This document shows, in pieces, positions 42,869 to 55,675 of a DNA stretch of 64,000 bases. This stretch comes from Paenibacillus polymyxa. Lineage in GTDB: Bacteria > Bacillota > Bacilli > Paenibacillales > Paenibacillaceae. The stretch's first letter is position 1; each line of letters begins with the position of its first letter. The notes beneath the pieces were generated by a model. The model saw only the letters and a program-made list of their open reading frames with translations. It ran no database searches and had not been told where the DNA came from. The stretch spans positions 1,612,001 through 1,676,000 of the forward strand of contig NZ_CP015423.1 in the NCBI RefSeq assembly GCF_001719045.1. Reading direction: 5' to 3'. Position numbers and translations under genes: made by a program.

Positions 42869-43665
42869 ATCTTCCTTCCTCCTTCGACAGCATGTTCAGT
42901 GCATGCAACCCCAGTGTTCCCAGTTTCGATGAACATTCTGGGATCTATGCTCCATTTCTCTATAAACAAACGATAGTTCCGCTCGATCAGCTCTTCAATC
43001 CAGGAAGTCTCCGAGCGTGAGAAGCTCGCATTCCCCTCGTGATAGACAAAACAGTCGTTGCACATGAGCAGCTTGTAGCCATGCACGCGTGCGCGCAGAC
43101 AATAATCGTCATCCTCATAATGTCCGGGGCTGAACCGTTCATCCAGCAATCCGATCCGTTCCATCAGATCGCGCCGGAACAGCAAACAAAACCCGACCAA
43201 CCGCTTGACCTCTTGCCATCTGGCGGGATTACTTGCATTATTCTGCTCAGCATATCTCAGACAACTGGCCAAATCTCCTTCCAATCCGTGTATCTGCTGA
43301 ATACCGCTGACGTAATTCGTCACCGGTCCCACCAATCCCACCATGCTTTCGCTCTGCAATGCAGCCAACATAATCGATAGCCATCCCCGCGTAACCGTCA
43401 CATCATTGTTTAAAATAACGAACTGATCACCCGAGGCCAGCCGGAGCCCCATATTACATGCTGCTGGAAAGCCCCTGTTTTCAGGAAGACGTATGCTGAT
43501 CAGCCGCTCGGATGCACAAAAATCATCCGTTCCGTCATTCGAAGCGTTGTCCACAACAATGATTTCATACGGTACATCTATCGTATGTGTCCGAATTGCC
43601 TCAATACACGGCTTTAACAGATGTAGGCCGTTATAAGTCGGAATAATAATGCTCGTCAGACTCAT
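42865..43665 (-). CDS. Glycosyltransferase family 2 (rhamnosyltransferase-like)
   Basis: 266 residues: LTSIIIPTYNGLHLLKPCIE, VVDNASNDGT, ENRGFPAACNMGLR, LNNDVTVTRGWL (NND metal site), GFCLLFRRDLMERIGLLDER and YEDDDYCLRARVHGYK (catalytic acidic cluster). All key residues are present, so it should be active. Overlaps both neighbours by four bases; part of a coupled run 45532 to 42137. Confidence 0.9.
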   Translation of the reverse strand: MSLTSIIIPTYNGLHLLKPCIEAIRTHTIDVPYEIIVVDNASNDGTDDFCASERLISIRLPENRGFPAACNMGLRLASGDQFVILNNDVTVTRGWLSIMLAALQSESMVGLVGPVTNYVSGIQQIHGLEGDLASCLRYAEQNNASNPARWQEVKRLVGFCLLFRRDLMERIGLLDERFSPGHYEDDDYCLRARVHGYKLLMCNDCFVYHEGNASFSRSETSWIEELIERNYRLFIEKWSIDPRMFIETGNTGVACTEHAVEGGRKI

Positions 43666-44597
43666 TGTGCATTCCTCCCTTTGGCAACGTCTACCCGTGT
43701 TGGAACAGGCCCGAGCGGGGAATACCCGGCTACCTGAAACACCGTCGTCAGTGCCTCTGCATGATCACCGACGATCAGCTGTTCCATAGCGTTCCCTTTG
43801 CCAACATTGAAGGTCCGCTTACGGTTTGTTTTAATGACATCGACAGCATGTACTGCCGCCACGATCATGCCATGCAGAATTGCCAGGGCGTGGGCTTTTG
43901 GCGGTACGGCAAGCACGGCTGAGCCAAGCTGATCCAGTAAACGCCGAGATAATGCATGCGGTACGGCGGTCAATGAGCTTGCTCCCAAATCCGGCCTGCG
44001 CAGTACGCGATTCAGGAATGCTTTGCACCGTGTCACGCTGTCCTGCTGGGCATAGGGCGGCAAATGTCTGCCCAGATCATTAAGCGCAACATCCGTTCCC
44101 TGATCCACCGCGTGGAGAAAAGGCAGCAAATCAGATGCTGGAATCGGCAAATCTCCGTCCACGAACAGCACAATATCAGCCTGCGTCATACGCGCACCTA
44201 CCGCCCGGCCAACATCATGCCCCAGTCGATCCGGCACGTTGACAAGAGTCACACTGGGATGATGTTTGGCTACGGTGGAGCGCGTGCCGTCCGTGCAGCC
44301 GTTCAATACGACAATGATATCCGTAAGCGGAAGTTTTTCCAGCTCGCCCAGTACCCGGTCAATCGTTGACTCTTCATTACAGGCGCTGACCACGGCCGCT
44401 GCCGTTCCCTGTAACACAATATCTCCCGGAACTTCGCGTTCCACAGGCGGAGTCACTTCGGTCATTCCTTTCGCCCGAGGTGTGGGCTTTCTCATCCTAC
44501 GGCTATGCATTGAAGTCGTCGTTCCTCGTTTTCGCTGAACACGTCTCATGCCCCAACTCGGTTCTTCACGCTTCCCTCTGCGATACTGTCTATTCAC
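43662..44597 (-). CDS. Glycosyltransferase family 2 with basic N-terminal extension
   Basis: 311 residues. Residues 1-45 are rich in Arg/Lys and disordered. GT-A domain from about 60: AAAVVSACNEESTIDRVLGE, VVLNGCTDGT, LGHDVGRAVGARM, VLFVDGDLPIP (DGD metal site). Similar to the upstream gene, so the pair arose by duplication. GTG start overlapping the upstream stop as GTGA. The GHDVGR loop is shared by both and is a good family marker. Confidence 0.85.
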   Translation of the reverse strand: MNRQYRRGKREEPSWGMRRVQRKRGTTTSMHSRRMRKPTPRAKGMTEVTPPVEREVPGDIVLQGTAAAVVSACNEESTIDRVLGELEKLPLTDIIVVLNGCTDGTRSTVAKHHPSVTLVNVPDRLGHDVGRAVGARMTQADIVLFVDGDLPIPASDLLPFLHAVDQGTDVALNDLGRHLPPYAQQDSVTRCKAFLNRVLRRPDLGASSLTAVPHALSRRLLDQLGSAVLAVPPKAHALAILHGMIVAAVHAVDVIKTNRKRTFNVGKGNAMEQLIVGDHAEALTTVFQVAGYSPLGPVPTRVDVAKGRNAQ

Positions 44598-45532
44598 AGT
44601 TTCACCTCGTCTCTGATCCGTTTGCGCTCCAAATCCGTATATCCCGCACGCGTTCCCAGACGCGATGTAAGCCAGGCAATGGCATCCAGATGATCCTGAA
44701 CAATTACATCTGCCAGCGGGTCCTTGCCGTTCTGTTTTTTACGTGTCGCATTTATTTTTCCGACAGCTATTCCATATACAGTCACCACTCGTAACTCGGA
44801 GGCGATGGACATAGCTTGAAATAAAGGAGGCTTCTCCAAGGGCTTTAGACCTATTTTCTTTAGAGCCTTTTGACTTATGGCGTGTGGAATGCCAGTCATA
44901 GATGCTCCCCCTAAATCAGCACGATTCGACAAGATATTCAATACATGCTTTGCCTCCACTACAGGGTGTACGGGCGTACGATTCACAGGTCCATGGTAAT
45001 CATTCAGCACCACATCCGCCCCTGCACATATGGCGTGTATAAACGGCCGGAGTCTAACGCAGGGAATGACGATATCCCCATCCAGGAAAAGCAGGATCTG
45101 TCCGGATGCCGCCTCCGCTCCAATACGACGGCCAACATCATGTCCGAGCGGTTCCGGAAAGGAAAGCACACGAGCTCCCGCCGCTGCTGCCACCTTCGCC
45201 GTTCTATCGTGTGATCCGTTCTCAACGACGATAACCTCTGTATGTGGATGGACACGGCGCGCTTCGCGAATCACAGCTCCGATTGTTTTTTGCTCATTCA
45301 TGGCCGGAATAATGACAGATACGAAAAACTTTCCCACTGATGACGGTTCAGATGGTCGCTCTTCGCCGATCTGTGCCCCTCTCTCCGTGTCGAGTACCTC
45401 CCTCATGGTAGGGGCTACCGGATTCTTATGCATGTTCGGCATTCGTAACGGCAGCCACATCTTAGAATGATAGTAAGCGCCGGAATGCCGCCTCCGTTTG
45501 ATCTTGTATCCAGCTCTTCCCTGCTTCTTCAT
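44594..45532 (-). CDS. Glycosyltransferase family 2 with basic N-terminal extension
   Basis: 312 residues. Basic start (KKQGRAGYKIKRRRHSGAYY), then GT-A from about 70: FVSVIIPAMNEQKTIGAVIR, VVENGSHDRT, LGHDVGRRIGAEAASGQILL, LFLDGDIVIP. First gene of the minus-strand run; a sigma-K-type promoter lies 62 bases upstream. Paralogue of the following gene. Acceptor unknown, but likely a spore-surface polysaccharide or protein. Confidence 0.85.
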   Translation of the reverse strand: MKKQGRAGYKIKRRRHSGAYYHSKMWLPLRMPNMHKNPVAPTMREVLDTERGAQIGEERPSEPSSVGKFFVSVIIPAMNEQKTIGAVIREARRVHPHTEVIVVENGSHDRTAKVAAAAGARVLSFPEPLGHDVGRRIGAEAASGQILLFLDGDIVIPCVRLRPFIHAICAGADVVLNDYHGPVNRTPVHPVVEAKHVLNILSNRADLGGASMTGIPHAISQKALKKIGLKPLEKPPLFQAMSIASELRVVTVYGIAVGKINATRKKQNGKDPLADVIVQDHLDAIAWLTSRLGTRAGYTDLERKRIRDEVKL

Positions 45533-45593
45533 GCTCCCGTCTCACCTCCCTTCCTGCTGTATAGATGGACAGCATGATTAGGACAGTTCAACA

Positions 45594-45622
45594 TAACCTA
45601 TGCGGTCCAAAAGCCGTGTGTA
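45594..45622 (-). promoter_or_regulatory. Sigma-K-type promoter of the spore-surface gene block
   Basis: On the minus strand TACA (45622-45619), 16 bases, then G-flanked CATAGGTTA (45602-45594), matching AC-N17-CATANNNTA. It lies 62 bases upstream of the first glycosyltransferase of the block. Confidence 0.6.
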
Positions 45623-45708
45623 ACGGCAATCGTGGAGTCTTTTCGACACAGCAATTTTCGACTTTATTTTACATAACTTATTAATCCTATTAAATAAATG
45701 AGTTATTA

Positions 45709-45800
45709 GGGTCTAAAGAATCATTTTGGATAAATTTGTGACATAGATCTTCTCGTTCGTCATTCTCTGTGCTAATATCAGAGCCAGATGATGGGAGTTC
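45709..45800 (+). promoter_or_regulatory. Promoter block of the first bacillolysin gene
   Basis: 45709-45729 matches 48093-48113 upstream of the second protease at 19 of 21 bases. ATCTTCTCGTTCG and TCTGTGCTAATATCAGAGCC are also shared. TGCTAATAT at 45770-45778 is an extended -10 box; the CTCTG/CAGAG pair around it forms a small inverted repeat. The shared -60 block may bind a common regulator. Confidence 0.55.
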
Positions 45801-45882
45801 AAAAAATCAACATTTGTTTTTTTTGCATAAGTCAATATTTTTCCATTATCCACCATTTTTCTATTTTCTTTTTATACGACAG

Positions 45883-45891
45883 GAAAGGAGG
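45883..45891 (+). promoter_or_regulatory. STAB-SD-like leader element
   Basis: GAAAGGAGG lies about 200 bases before the protease start, with no usable start codon after it. It equals the 5' mRNA-stabilising Shine-Dalgarno sequence known from Bacillus thuringiensis cry3A, where ribosome binding blocks 5' decay. Confidence 0.45.
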
Positions 45892-46056
45892 AGTTTGTCA
45901 CCTTTTTAAGCTACATGCTTCATACTGCAGTACCCTCTTTTCACGTACGCTTCATGAATAACACTTCGGTATTTCTCTTCATGTTCCATTTTCTTCTATT
46001 CCAGACGACAACACGACCTACATAAATGGCGCAATGCCTTATTCAAGACAGGATGA

Positions 46057-47871
<1,815 letters not shown>

Positions 47872-47961
47872 ATCATATACGCTATAATCCTCATATCCCG
47901 TCCATAGACCTTTGCCGTTGTGCAACTGTCACTTAGGCCTGCTCATAATGGACGAAAAAAT

Positions 47962-48034
47962 AGGGGTGCAGTGTACAAGTCTGCGCCCCTTCCCCCCTTA
48001 TTATGGCGTCCCCTCAAAGGGGCGCCCTTTTCTT
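47962..48034 (+). terminator. Two tandem terminator hairpins after the first bacillolysin
   Basis: AGGGGTGCAG pairs with CTGCGCCCCT (47962-47990). GGCGTCCCC pairs with GGGGCGCC (48005-48026) with one bulge, followed by CTTTTCTT. The second resembles the terminator after the other protease gene. Confidence 0.7.
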
Positions 48035-48092
48035 GTTCATTGAGTCCCTCTCGATCATTTTCGACCAAATAAGACAAATAAACAGTAAATCA

Positions 48093-50135
<2,043 letters not shown>

Positions 50136-50194
50136 GTAAAATAATATAAATTTCCCCGGTATTACAAGTCTCCCCCCTTGTCTCTTATGTATAC

Positions 50195-50221
50195 GGCGTC
50201 CCTCTATGGGACGCCTTTTTT
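50195..50221 (+). terminator. Rho-independent terminator
   Basis: GGCGTCCC (50195-50202) pairs exactly with GGGACGCC (50208-50215), followed by TTTTTT. It ends the second protease gene. Confidence 0.9.
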
Positions 50222-50265
50222 CTAGTATAAAGTTGATTATTGGTAATTATATTTCCGGCTTCTTA

Positions 50266-51045
50266 TTATTGCCCCATCGCAATCCAAAGGACCAACCCTT
50301 CACATAGCGGACCTGAGTGTATGCGTTCCACAGTAAGTACTGCTGAATACCTCTGACGTTGTGTGACGGATACCATCACTCCCGGTATACTCGCATTGGC
50401 AGTGATTACATACTGTGTATCTATAAAAGGCTTCTCAAATACAACGCTCACTTCACCCCTATCCGCTTGTGCGGGGAGGTGAAAAGAAATGCTCCCATAT
50501 TGAGGTGAAGCTATATGATCGTCAGAAGCCTCGTCACTGGTCGCTGATCCGTCGTGAATGGCATTCAGGCTTAATTCTTTCTCCGTATCGAAAGCGAGAT
50601 CGATATCTTGCTCAGACAAAACCACGCGTTGCTTTGGGCGCGGTCTTCCTTCAGCAATGTGAATACTGGTTATGGAACAATCCAGTAACGAATCTTGCTC
50701 TGACTGATCTTCCGTCGTAATAGACGATATGTCGTTATCCATCCTGTATTCCGTATCTGACTCAGGCACAGACAACAGCAGTACAGATGCTCGATTCATC
50801 TGCATCGCTTCCTCTAGCGTTTTGGGGAGCTTATGCTTCTTCCATGCCGCTTCCTCTATAGCTTGAACCGATGTGTCCTTCTCTACGGGGGCAGGGACCG
50901 TTGCCGTTCCACGCTGGTTCGATTTATGACTGCCGGAAGTCGAAGCCGCTTTCTCCTTGTTAACACGGGGGGAGGGAACCGCATGGGAAAGGTTACGCCG
51001 TGCTGTTCTTTTATCCTTAGGGCTATGGTTCGTACGATGGTTCAT
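50266..51045 (-). CDS. Basic/acidic disordered protein with tail-fibre-like C-terminus
   Basis: About 259 residues from the ATG at 51045, nine bases after AAGGAG. Residues 1-60 are basic and disordered; residues 85-190 are acidic. The last 75 residues look folded: YGSISFHLPAQADRGEVSVV, KPFIDTQYVITANASIPG and the ending VLWIAMGQ. This resembles the beta-sandwich endings of phage tail fibres and some collagen-like proteins that close with WIAxG. No signal peptide. Probably a spore-surface protein by context; the family is not certain. Confidence 0.65.
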   Translation of the reverse strand: MNHRTNHSPKDKRTARRNLSHAVPSPRVNKEKAASTSGSHKSNQRGTATVPAPVEKDTSVQAIEEAAWKKHKLPKTLEEAMQMNRASVLLLSVPESDTEYRMDNDISSITTEDQSEQDSLLDCSITSIHIAEGRPRPKQRVVLSEQDIDLAFDTEKELSLNAIHDGSATSDEASDDHIASPQYGSISFHLPAQADRGEVSVVFEKPFIDTQYVITANASIPGVMVSVTQRQRYSAVLTVERIHSGPLCEGLVLWIAMGQ

Positions 51046-51158
51046 GGTGACCGCTCCTTTGGCACAGGAGTGAACCAGCGGTCGCTCCGCTTCATTCACC
51101 CGGCTGGGAATCATGGCTAATGCCTATAAGATAGCCTATGCGTGTAACAGCACCTACG

Positions 51159-52322
51159 TCACTCCGCTACGCAGTCCGTTATGATTTGTGCCCAGCGTTG
51201 TGCTGAGTGTTGCCATAAAAATCGTCTCCGTACCTCGCCAAGCCCGGCTTCTCCCATCCGTCGTCGCAAGCTTGGTTGCTGGAGCAGCCTGATGATGGCA
51301 TCGGCCATTTCCTGCTCACCGTGAGACGGATACACAAGCCAGCCTGTCTCGCCGTGTTGTACAACCTCTGGAATACCGCCGATTCGTGAAGCGACCACAG
51401 GCACTCCTGCCGCCATGGCTTCCAGATTGACCAGCCCGAAGGCCTCATCCTTCACTGAAGGAACAACGGTCACATCGGCTAGCTGATATAGCGAGGCCAA
51501 TGCTGGATGCGGAACATAGTCCAGGAATTGCACATGCTTCCCCAACCTTAGTTTACGCATCTGCCGATGCAACGACGCCGTGTATGGCGTGAGACGGTCA
51601 TGCCCGTAATAGGCACTACCTGCAATGAGCAGCAGTACGTCTGGGCAGGCGCGGACCACATGCCGTAGGGCCTTCAGCAGCCGGTGAACGCCCTTCCCTG
51701 GCATCAGTCTGCCCGCGAATAACATGATTTGGCGGCCTGACCAGCCGAAATCGTCCAATCGCGCCGATCTGGCTGCTTCTGCTGCTGGAGTCCACCGTGG
51801 CAGGAAATCGCCAGGATGGATACCCAGCTTGTTTATGACGATGCGCTCTCTGACGCCCTCGGGACAGTCAGAAGCTACGATTGCCCCCAAATATGCACTG
51901 TTCACGATAATGCGATCCATCGACAACAGCAGCCTGCCCATATCCTTCCGTTTGAGGTAAGGCTCCCGGATGAACGTGGTCGAATGCAAAGTCAGCACAA
52001 CTCGGCTATCGGGCAAAGCCTCGCGAATTGCATACGCAACTGCCGGACGGTTGTGTACATCTACTACCGCAGGTAACCATCTCTTTAAATCGGCAATCAC
52101 CTCAGAAATATAACCTGTTCCCCGCGTATAACGCATGCAGGGAATTCCGTCGACATCGCCATGATCCGGTGCCTCAGCTCCCTTTATGCCATAGATCTGC
52201 GCTTGAAGCTCATGACTAGCCAGCGGTACCATGCGGGCAATTACCCGCTCCACAGAACTGCTGCGGGGCGAAGGTATAACAAAGGAGCCCGGTGTAACGA
52301 CTGCTACCTTCGGCCTCTGCAT
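51159..52322 (-). CDS. Glycosyltransferase family 4 (CotSA/spore coat protein SA-like)
   Basis: About 387 residues. N-terminus KVAVVTPGSFVIPSPRSSSV and VVDVHNRPAVAYAI are typical of the spore-coat CotSA/YtcC group. The donor domain has IMLFAGRLMPGKGVHRLLKA and KDEAFGLVNLEAMAAGVPVV. Divergent from a YheC/YheD gene, another coat-associated family. Probably glycosylates coat proteins in the mother cell. Confidence 0.87.
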   Translation of the reverse strand: MQRPKVAVVTPGSFVIPSPRSSSVERVIARMVPLASHELQAQIYGIKGAEAPDHGDVDGIPCMRYTRGTGYISEVIADLKRWLPAVVDVHNRPAVAYAIREALPDSRVVLTLHSTTFIREPYLKRKDMGRLLLSMDRIIVNSAYLGAIVASDCPEGVRERIVINKLGIHPGDFLPRWTPAAEAARSARLDDFGWSGRQIMLFAGRLMPGKGVHRLLKALRHVVRACPDVLLLIAGSAYYGHDRLTPYTASLHRQMRKLRLGKHVQFLDYVPHPALASLYQLADVTVVPSVKDEAFGLVNLEAMAAGVPVVASRIGGIPEVVQHGETGWLVYPSHGEQEMADAIIRLLQQPSLRRRMGEAGLGEVRRRFLWQHSAQRWAQIITDCVAE

Positions 52323-52527
52323 CACCTCACCTACTTTCTGAGCTTATTCCAACACTCTTCAACACTCATCCTGTATCATATCGTCTGCCTCGCTGAAATG
52401 TGCCTCGCTTCTAACTTTGGGCTTACCGCAAGGCAAGCGTCCATGCCTGGCCGATCTTTGATACATATGATGGACTAGAATCACAGTATGATCAGTTGGA
52501 GTGACTACAAGGAGGGCGGACATACTC

Positions 52528-53655
52528 ATGTTGCATGTCGGCGTCATGCTCAACCCGGCAACCTACCGGGGCATCCCCGCCATGAGGACGCGATATGAAT
52601 CTATCGCCAATTACGAGGACGCCGGGTTAAGCTACGAGCTCATCCCCTGCTTTCTTCGTCTGGAGGATATTCATATAGCGACCGGAACATGCCGGGCTTA
52701 TGTTAAACACGGCAACGAGTATCGGCAGATGATTCTTCCGTTGCCGCCGGTCATCCACAATCGGACTCTCTATCGGCAAAATGAAAATGCTAGAGATATC
52801 AGCAAGCTTGTACAAAAGGGGTTCTATATTTTTAATGAACAAAACCGTTTCCACAAAGACCATATACATGCAATTCTGCAGGAAGACCCTTTGCTACGAA
52901 TCCATCTCCCCAAAACATTGCAAGGCAACCTTTCCTCCATCCATACCTTGTTGGAAGAAACCGGAGATGTTGTAATTAAACCCAGTAGCGGTAGCGTGGG
53001 TAGAGGAATTATGCGTCTGCGGCATTCCCGCGGAGGCTGGACTTTGCAATGCGCTCATCCGGCTATACCTGAGCGTTGGTCCACCCTACGTTTGAATGTC
53101 GGAGAACTCCCATTATTTCTGCACAAGCGACTGCTGCAGGTGCCTCATATCGTACAGGAAACCATACCGCTTGCTTTGTACAACAATCGTCCCTTTGATG
53201 TCCGTGTGTCGGTTCAGCGCGGATATGGCGGTATCTGGGGTGTGACAGGCATGTATGCTAAAATTGCTCCTTCCCACACCTTCGTCTCCAATGTGGCACA
53301 GGGCGGTACGGCCCGTTCCTTACTAGAAGTGTTATCACAAACAGAGACAGTTCAGACTTCGAACGCAGTCCGGCTGATGAATGAACTGGAGCGACTCTCA
53401 TTACAAATCGTGCACCGACTGGCACAAACCCTTCCCCGTCTCGCCGACGTCGGTCTGGATCTGGGAATTACCCATGAAGGCAAGATTGTTTTTATTGAAT
53501 GCAACGGTCGTGACCAGCGCTATGGCTTCAGCCAGGCGGGCATGCACAATGTCTGGAAAGAAACATACTCTCAGCCGATGGCTTACGCTCGTTGGCTTCT
53601 CGAACGGATGCCTTCGTCAGACACCGAACGTTCACCAAGCCGTCCACTGTATTGA
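52528..53655 (+). CDS. YheC/YheD family ATP-grasp protein (spore coat-associated)
   Basis: About 375 residues from the ATG at 52528, 12 bases after AAGGAGG. HVGVMLNPATYRGIPAMRTR at the N-terminus and ATP-grasp elements VVIKPSSGSVGRGIMRLR, VQETIPLALYNNRPFDVRVS, DVGLDLGITHEGKIVFIECN and GRDQRYGF define the family, found in endospore coats. Family members may ligate amino acids; the substrate is unknown. Shares the control region with the CotSA-like gene. Confidence 0.88.
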   Translation: MLHVGVMLNPATYRGIPAMRTRYESIANYEDAGLSYELIPCFLRLEDIHIATGTCRAYVKHGNEYRQMILPLPPVIHNRTLYRQNENARDISKLVQKGFYIFNEQNRFHKDHIHAILQEDPLLRIHLPKTLQGNLSSIHTLLEETGDVVIKPSSGSVGRGIMRLRHSRGGWTLQCAHPAIPERWSTLRLNVGELPLFLHKRLLQVPHIVQETIPLALYNNRPFDVRVSVQRGYGGIWGVTGMYAKIAPSHTFVSNVAQGGTARSLLEVLSQTETVQTSNAVRLMNELERLSLQIVHRLAQTLPRLADVGLDLGITHEGKIVFIECNGRDQRYGFSQAGMHNVWKETYSQPMAYARWLLERMPSSDTERSPSRPLY

Positions 53656-53743
53656 TTTACGTCACATTCTGTGTCAATATAGTTCAGAGCGGCCGGACAG
53701 GTTCCGGCCAAGACGGCTCGGAAATGAACAAGGGGGATCTGTA

Positions 53744-54541
53744 ATGGCAAAACAGTGGCTGCGGCTCATGACGGAGCTATCATCGCGCAAGTGGGTGTGC
53801 CGGATTGTAGGCTCCTTCGCGCAAAGCGGTGCAAGCCGACTTTTTATCCCCACCTTTATACGTACGTACCAGATCCAGACGCATGAGGCGGAACAGGAAT
53901 GGAAGGAATACCGTTCTCTAAACGCCTATTTTACACGCAAATTAAAAGCGGGCATGCGCCCGATTGATACGAACGCCGAGGTGATGACCAGTCCGGTAGA
54001 TGCACGGATTACTTTCACTGGCCCAATTACGTCCGGTACTCTTTTAAATGTCAAAGGGCAGGACTATACCCTGGAAGAGCTTCTTAACCGCTCTCCGCGT
54101 CTTGAAAAATACACACACGGCTATGCTTTTGTGCTCTATCTCAGCCCGACGGATTATCATCGCATTCATGCACCAGTATCCGGTACGCTGGTAGAAAAAG
54201 AGCATCTGCGCGGCAAGGTATACCCAGTGAATGACTTCGGCTTGCAACATATGCGAGCAGTTCTTAGCCGCAATGAACGACAGATTACGTACATTGCCCA
54301 CGAATATGGTGAGGTGGCGGTCGTCAAGGTTGGCGCAATGAATGTGAGTAGCATCAAATATACGGATGATAAGGCCGTCTCATGGACAAAAGGGGACGAT
54401 CTCGCCTATTTCGAATTTGGATCAACTGTCGTTTTGCTAACTGAAAACGGCACGTTTGAGCCAGACCCCGCATTGAAGCTGGGGGATGCGGTAAAAATGG
54501 GGCAACGTCTGGGTTGCTTTCGACATGATCCCAAAGCATAA
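53744..54541 (+). CDS. psd: Phosphatidylserine decarboxylase
   Basis: 265 residues from the ATG at 53744, seven bases after AGGGGG; the same frame is open for 360 bases upstream but there shadows the ATP-grasp gene. Features: FTRKLKAGMRPID, SPVDARITFTGPI, LYLSPTDYHRIHAP (catalytic histidine region) and YFEFGSTVVLL, where self-cleavage between Gly and Ser makes the pyruvoyl group. Converts phosphatidylserine to phosphatidylethanolamine in the membrane. No pssA is adjacent. Confidence 0.95.
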   Translation: MAKQWLRLMTELSSRKWVCRIVGSFAQSGASRLFIPTFIRTYQIQTHEAEQEWKEYRSLNAYFTRKLKAGMRPIDTNAEVMTSPVDARITFTGPITSGTLLNVKGQDYTLEELLNRSPRLEKYTHGYAFVLYLSPTDYHRIHAPVSGTLVEKEHLRGKVYPVNDFGLQHMRAVLSRNERQITYIAHEYGEVAVVKVGAMNVSSIKYTDDKAVSWTKGDDLAYFEFGSTVVLLTENGTFEPDPALKLGDAVKMGQRLGCFRHDPKA

Positions 54542-54613
54542 GTGAATTTATCATAACAGGATTATAGCTACACATATGAGCATTGGGATCGGATGATGTT
54601 AAATTGCTCATAT

Positions 54614-54650
54614 AAAAAAGGACCCGGCGTAACTGCCCGGGTCCTTTTTT
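54614..54650. terminator. Bidirectional terminator
   Basis: AAAAAAGGACCCGG and CCGGGTCCTTTTTT pair exactly around a nine-base loop, between psd and the AraC-type gene, which converge. Confidence 0.9.
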
Positions 54651-54710
54651 GGATTATCCATTATATTCTTCACGCCTAAATCCGAAACAGCTCGTCCACC
54701 GTCCATAGCA

Positions 54711-55496
54711 TTACCGGATCTCAGACGGACTTTTCCCCGTGTACTGCTTGAATTGGCGGCTGAAAAAAAAGATGTCACGGTACCCCAAAGCCTCTGCCAC
54801 CTCGGTCACATTCATTCCGGCATGTAGTAATAGATGCTGTGCACGCTCAATCCGCATGCTGATAATATGAGATTGCGCGGAAACACCCAGCAGCTCCTTG
54901 AATTTAATTGAAAAATAACGCGGTGACAGCCCCGCTCGTGCAGCCAAATCCTCGACGCGATGAGGAAGTCCCGGATGCTGACGCACGTAGTTGGCCGTTT
55001 CTCGAATGACCTCGGTGAGCTGGTTACTGGCTTGTTGCTCCTGAGGCTCCTTACGGTCCGCACGCAGCAGATGAATCATCAGTTGTTTCAGGATCAGCTT
55101 GCCTTCCTCGTCAGCTCCGTAAGCACGCTCTAGGCGTAGTCTAACGTATCTGGCAAGCATATGCTCTACCTCGAACGTTTCCTCCAGCATACGGTAGCTT
55201 GCAGGAATTAGCTTTGGTTGTTCGATAAGATCAAAATGAATATAGGTAAGTATGAGCGGCTTTTGCGGGTTATGTGTGGCACGGGTATCATCCCCCGGCT
55301 TGAACAGGAAGCAGCTCCCCTTGCTCACCGGATACGACGTCCCGTTTAAGACCACTGTGCCTTCTCCGCTCCATACATAAAATAAATCATAGTTTGGCAT
55401 CGGCTTCTCGCGTACCTGCCACTTCCAGCCCGGCTCGCACACAATTTTGGCGAAGGCCGACAACAGGATAAACGATGACGCAGATGTATCCAGCAA
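54711..55496 (-). CDS. AraC family transcriptional regulator with cupin domain
   Basis: 261 residues from the TTG at 55496, eight bases after AAAGGAGG; the GTG at 55505 lies inside that site. N-terminal cupin sensor (YDLFYVWSGEGTVVLNGTSY, KGSCFLFKPGDDTRATH). C-terminal double HTH: RVEDLAARAGLSPRYFSIKF and NVTEVAEALGYRDIFFFSRQ, ending TGKSPSEIR. Likely senses a sugar. Its targets are not obvious; the aminotransferase gene is divergent. Confidence 0.92.
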   Translation of the reverse strand: MLDTSASSFILLSAFAKIVCEPGWKWQVREKPMPNYDLFYVWSGEGTVVLNGTSYPVSKGSCFLFKPGDDTRATHNPQKPLILTYIHFDLIEQPKLIPASYRMLEETFEVEHMLARYVRLRLERAYGADEEGKLILKQLMIHLLRADRKEPQEQQASNQLTEVIRETANYVRQHPGLPHRVEDLAARAGLSPRYFSIKFKELLGVSAQSHIISMRIERAQHLLLHAGMNVTEVAEALGYRDIFFFSRQFKQYTGKSPSEIR

Positions 55497-55675
55497 AATC
55501 TGCACCTCCTTTTGTTAATCTTTGGTTGTCCTCTATCCCGTTAATTTATAATATAAGCTCAGCGCCGTCATTAAGCAAAAAAATGCGCTTTTATGTTCCA
55601 GATGCTTTTGCGTGACGCTTACCGTGTGTAATGCTATAATATGTAATCAAAATGACTTGGAAGGATGAAACGGGA

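Noticed and set aside
21184..45532. Reading the cluster as a Wzx/Wzy capsule locus
   Set aside because: No flippase, polymerase, chain-length regulator or membrane-bound initiating transferase is present.
53381..53743. Upstream extension of the psd frame
   Set aside because: It overlaps the ATP-grasp gene in another frame, and the family start with a good ribosome-binding site is at 53744.
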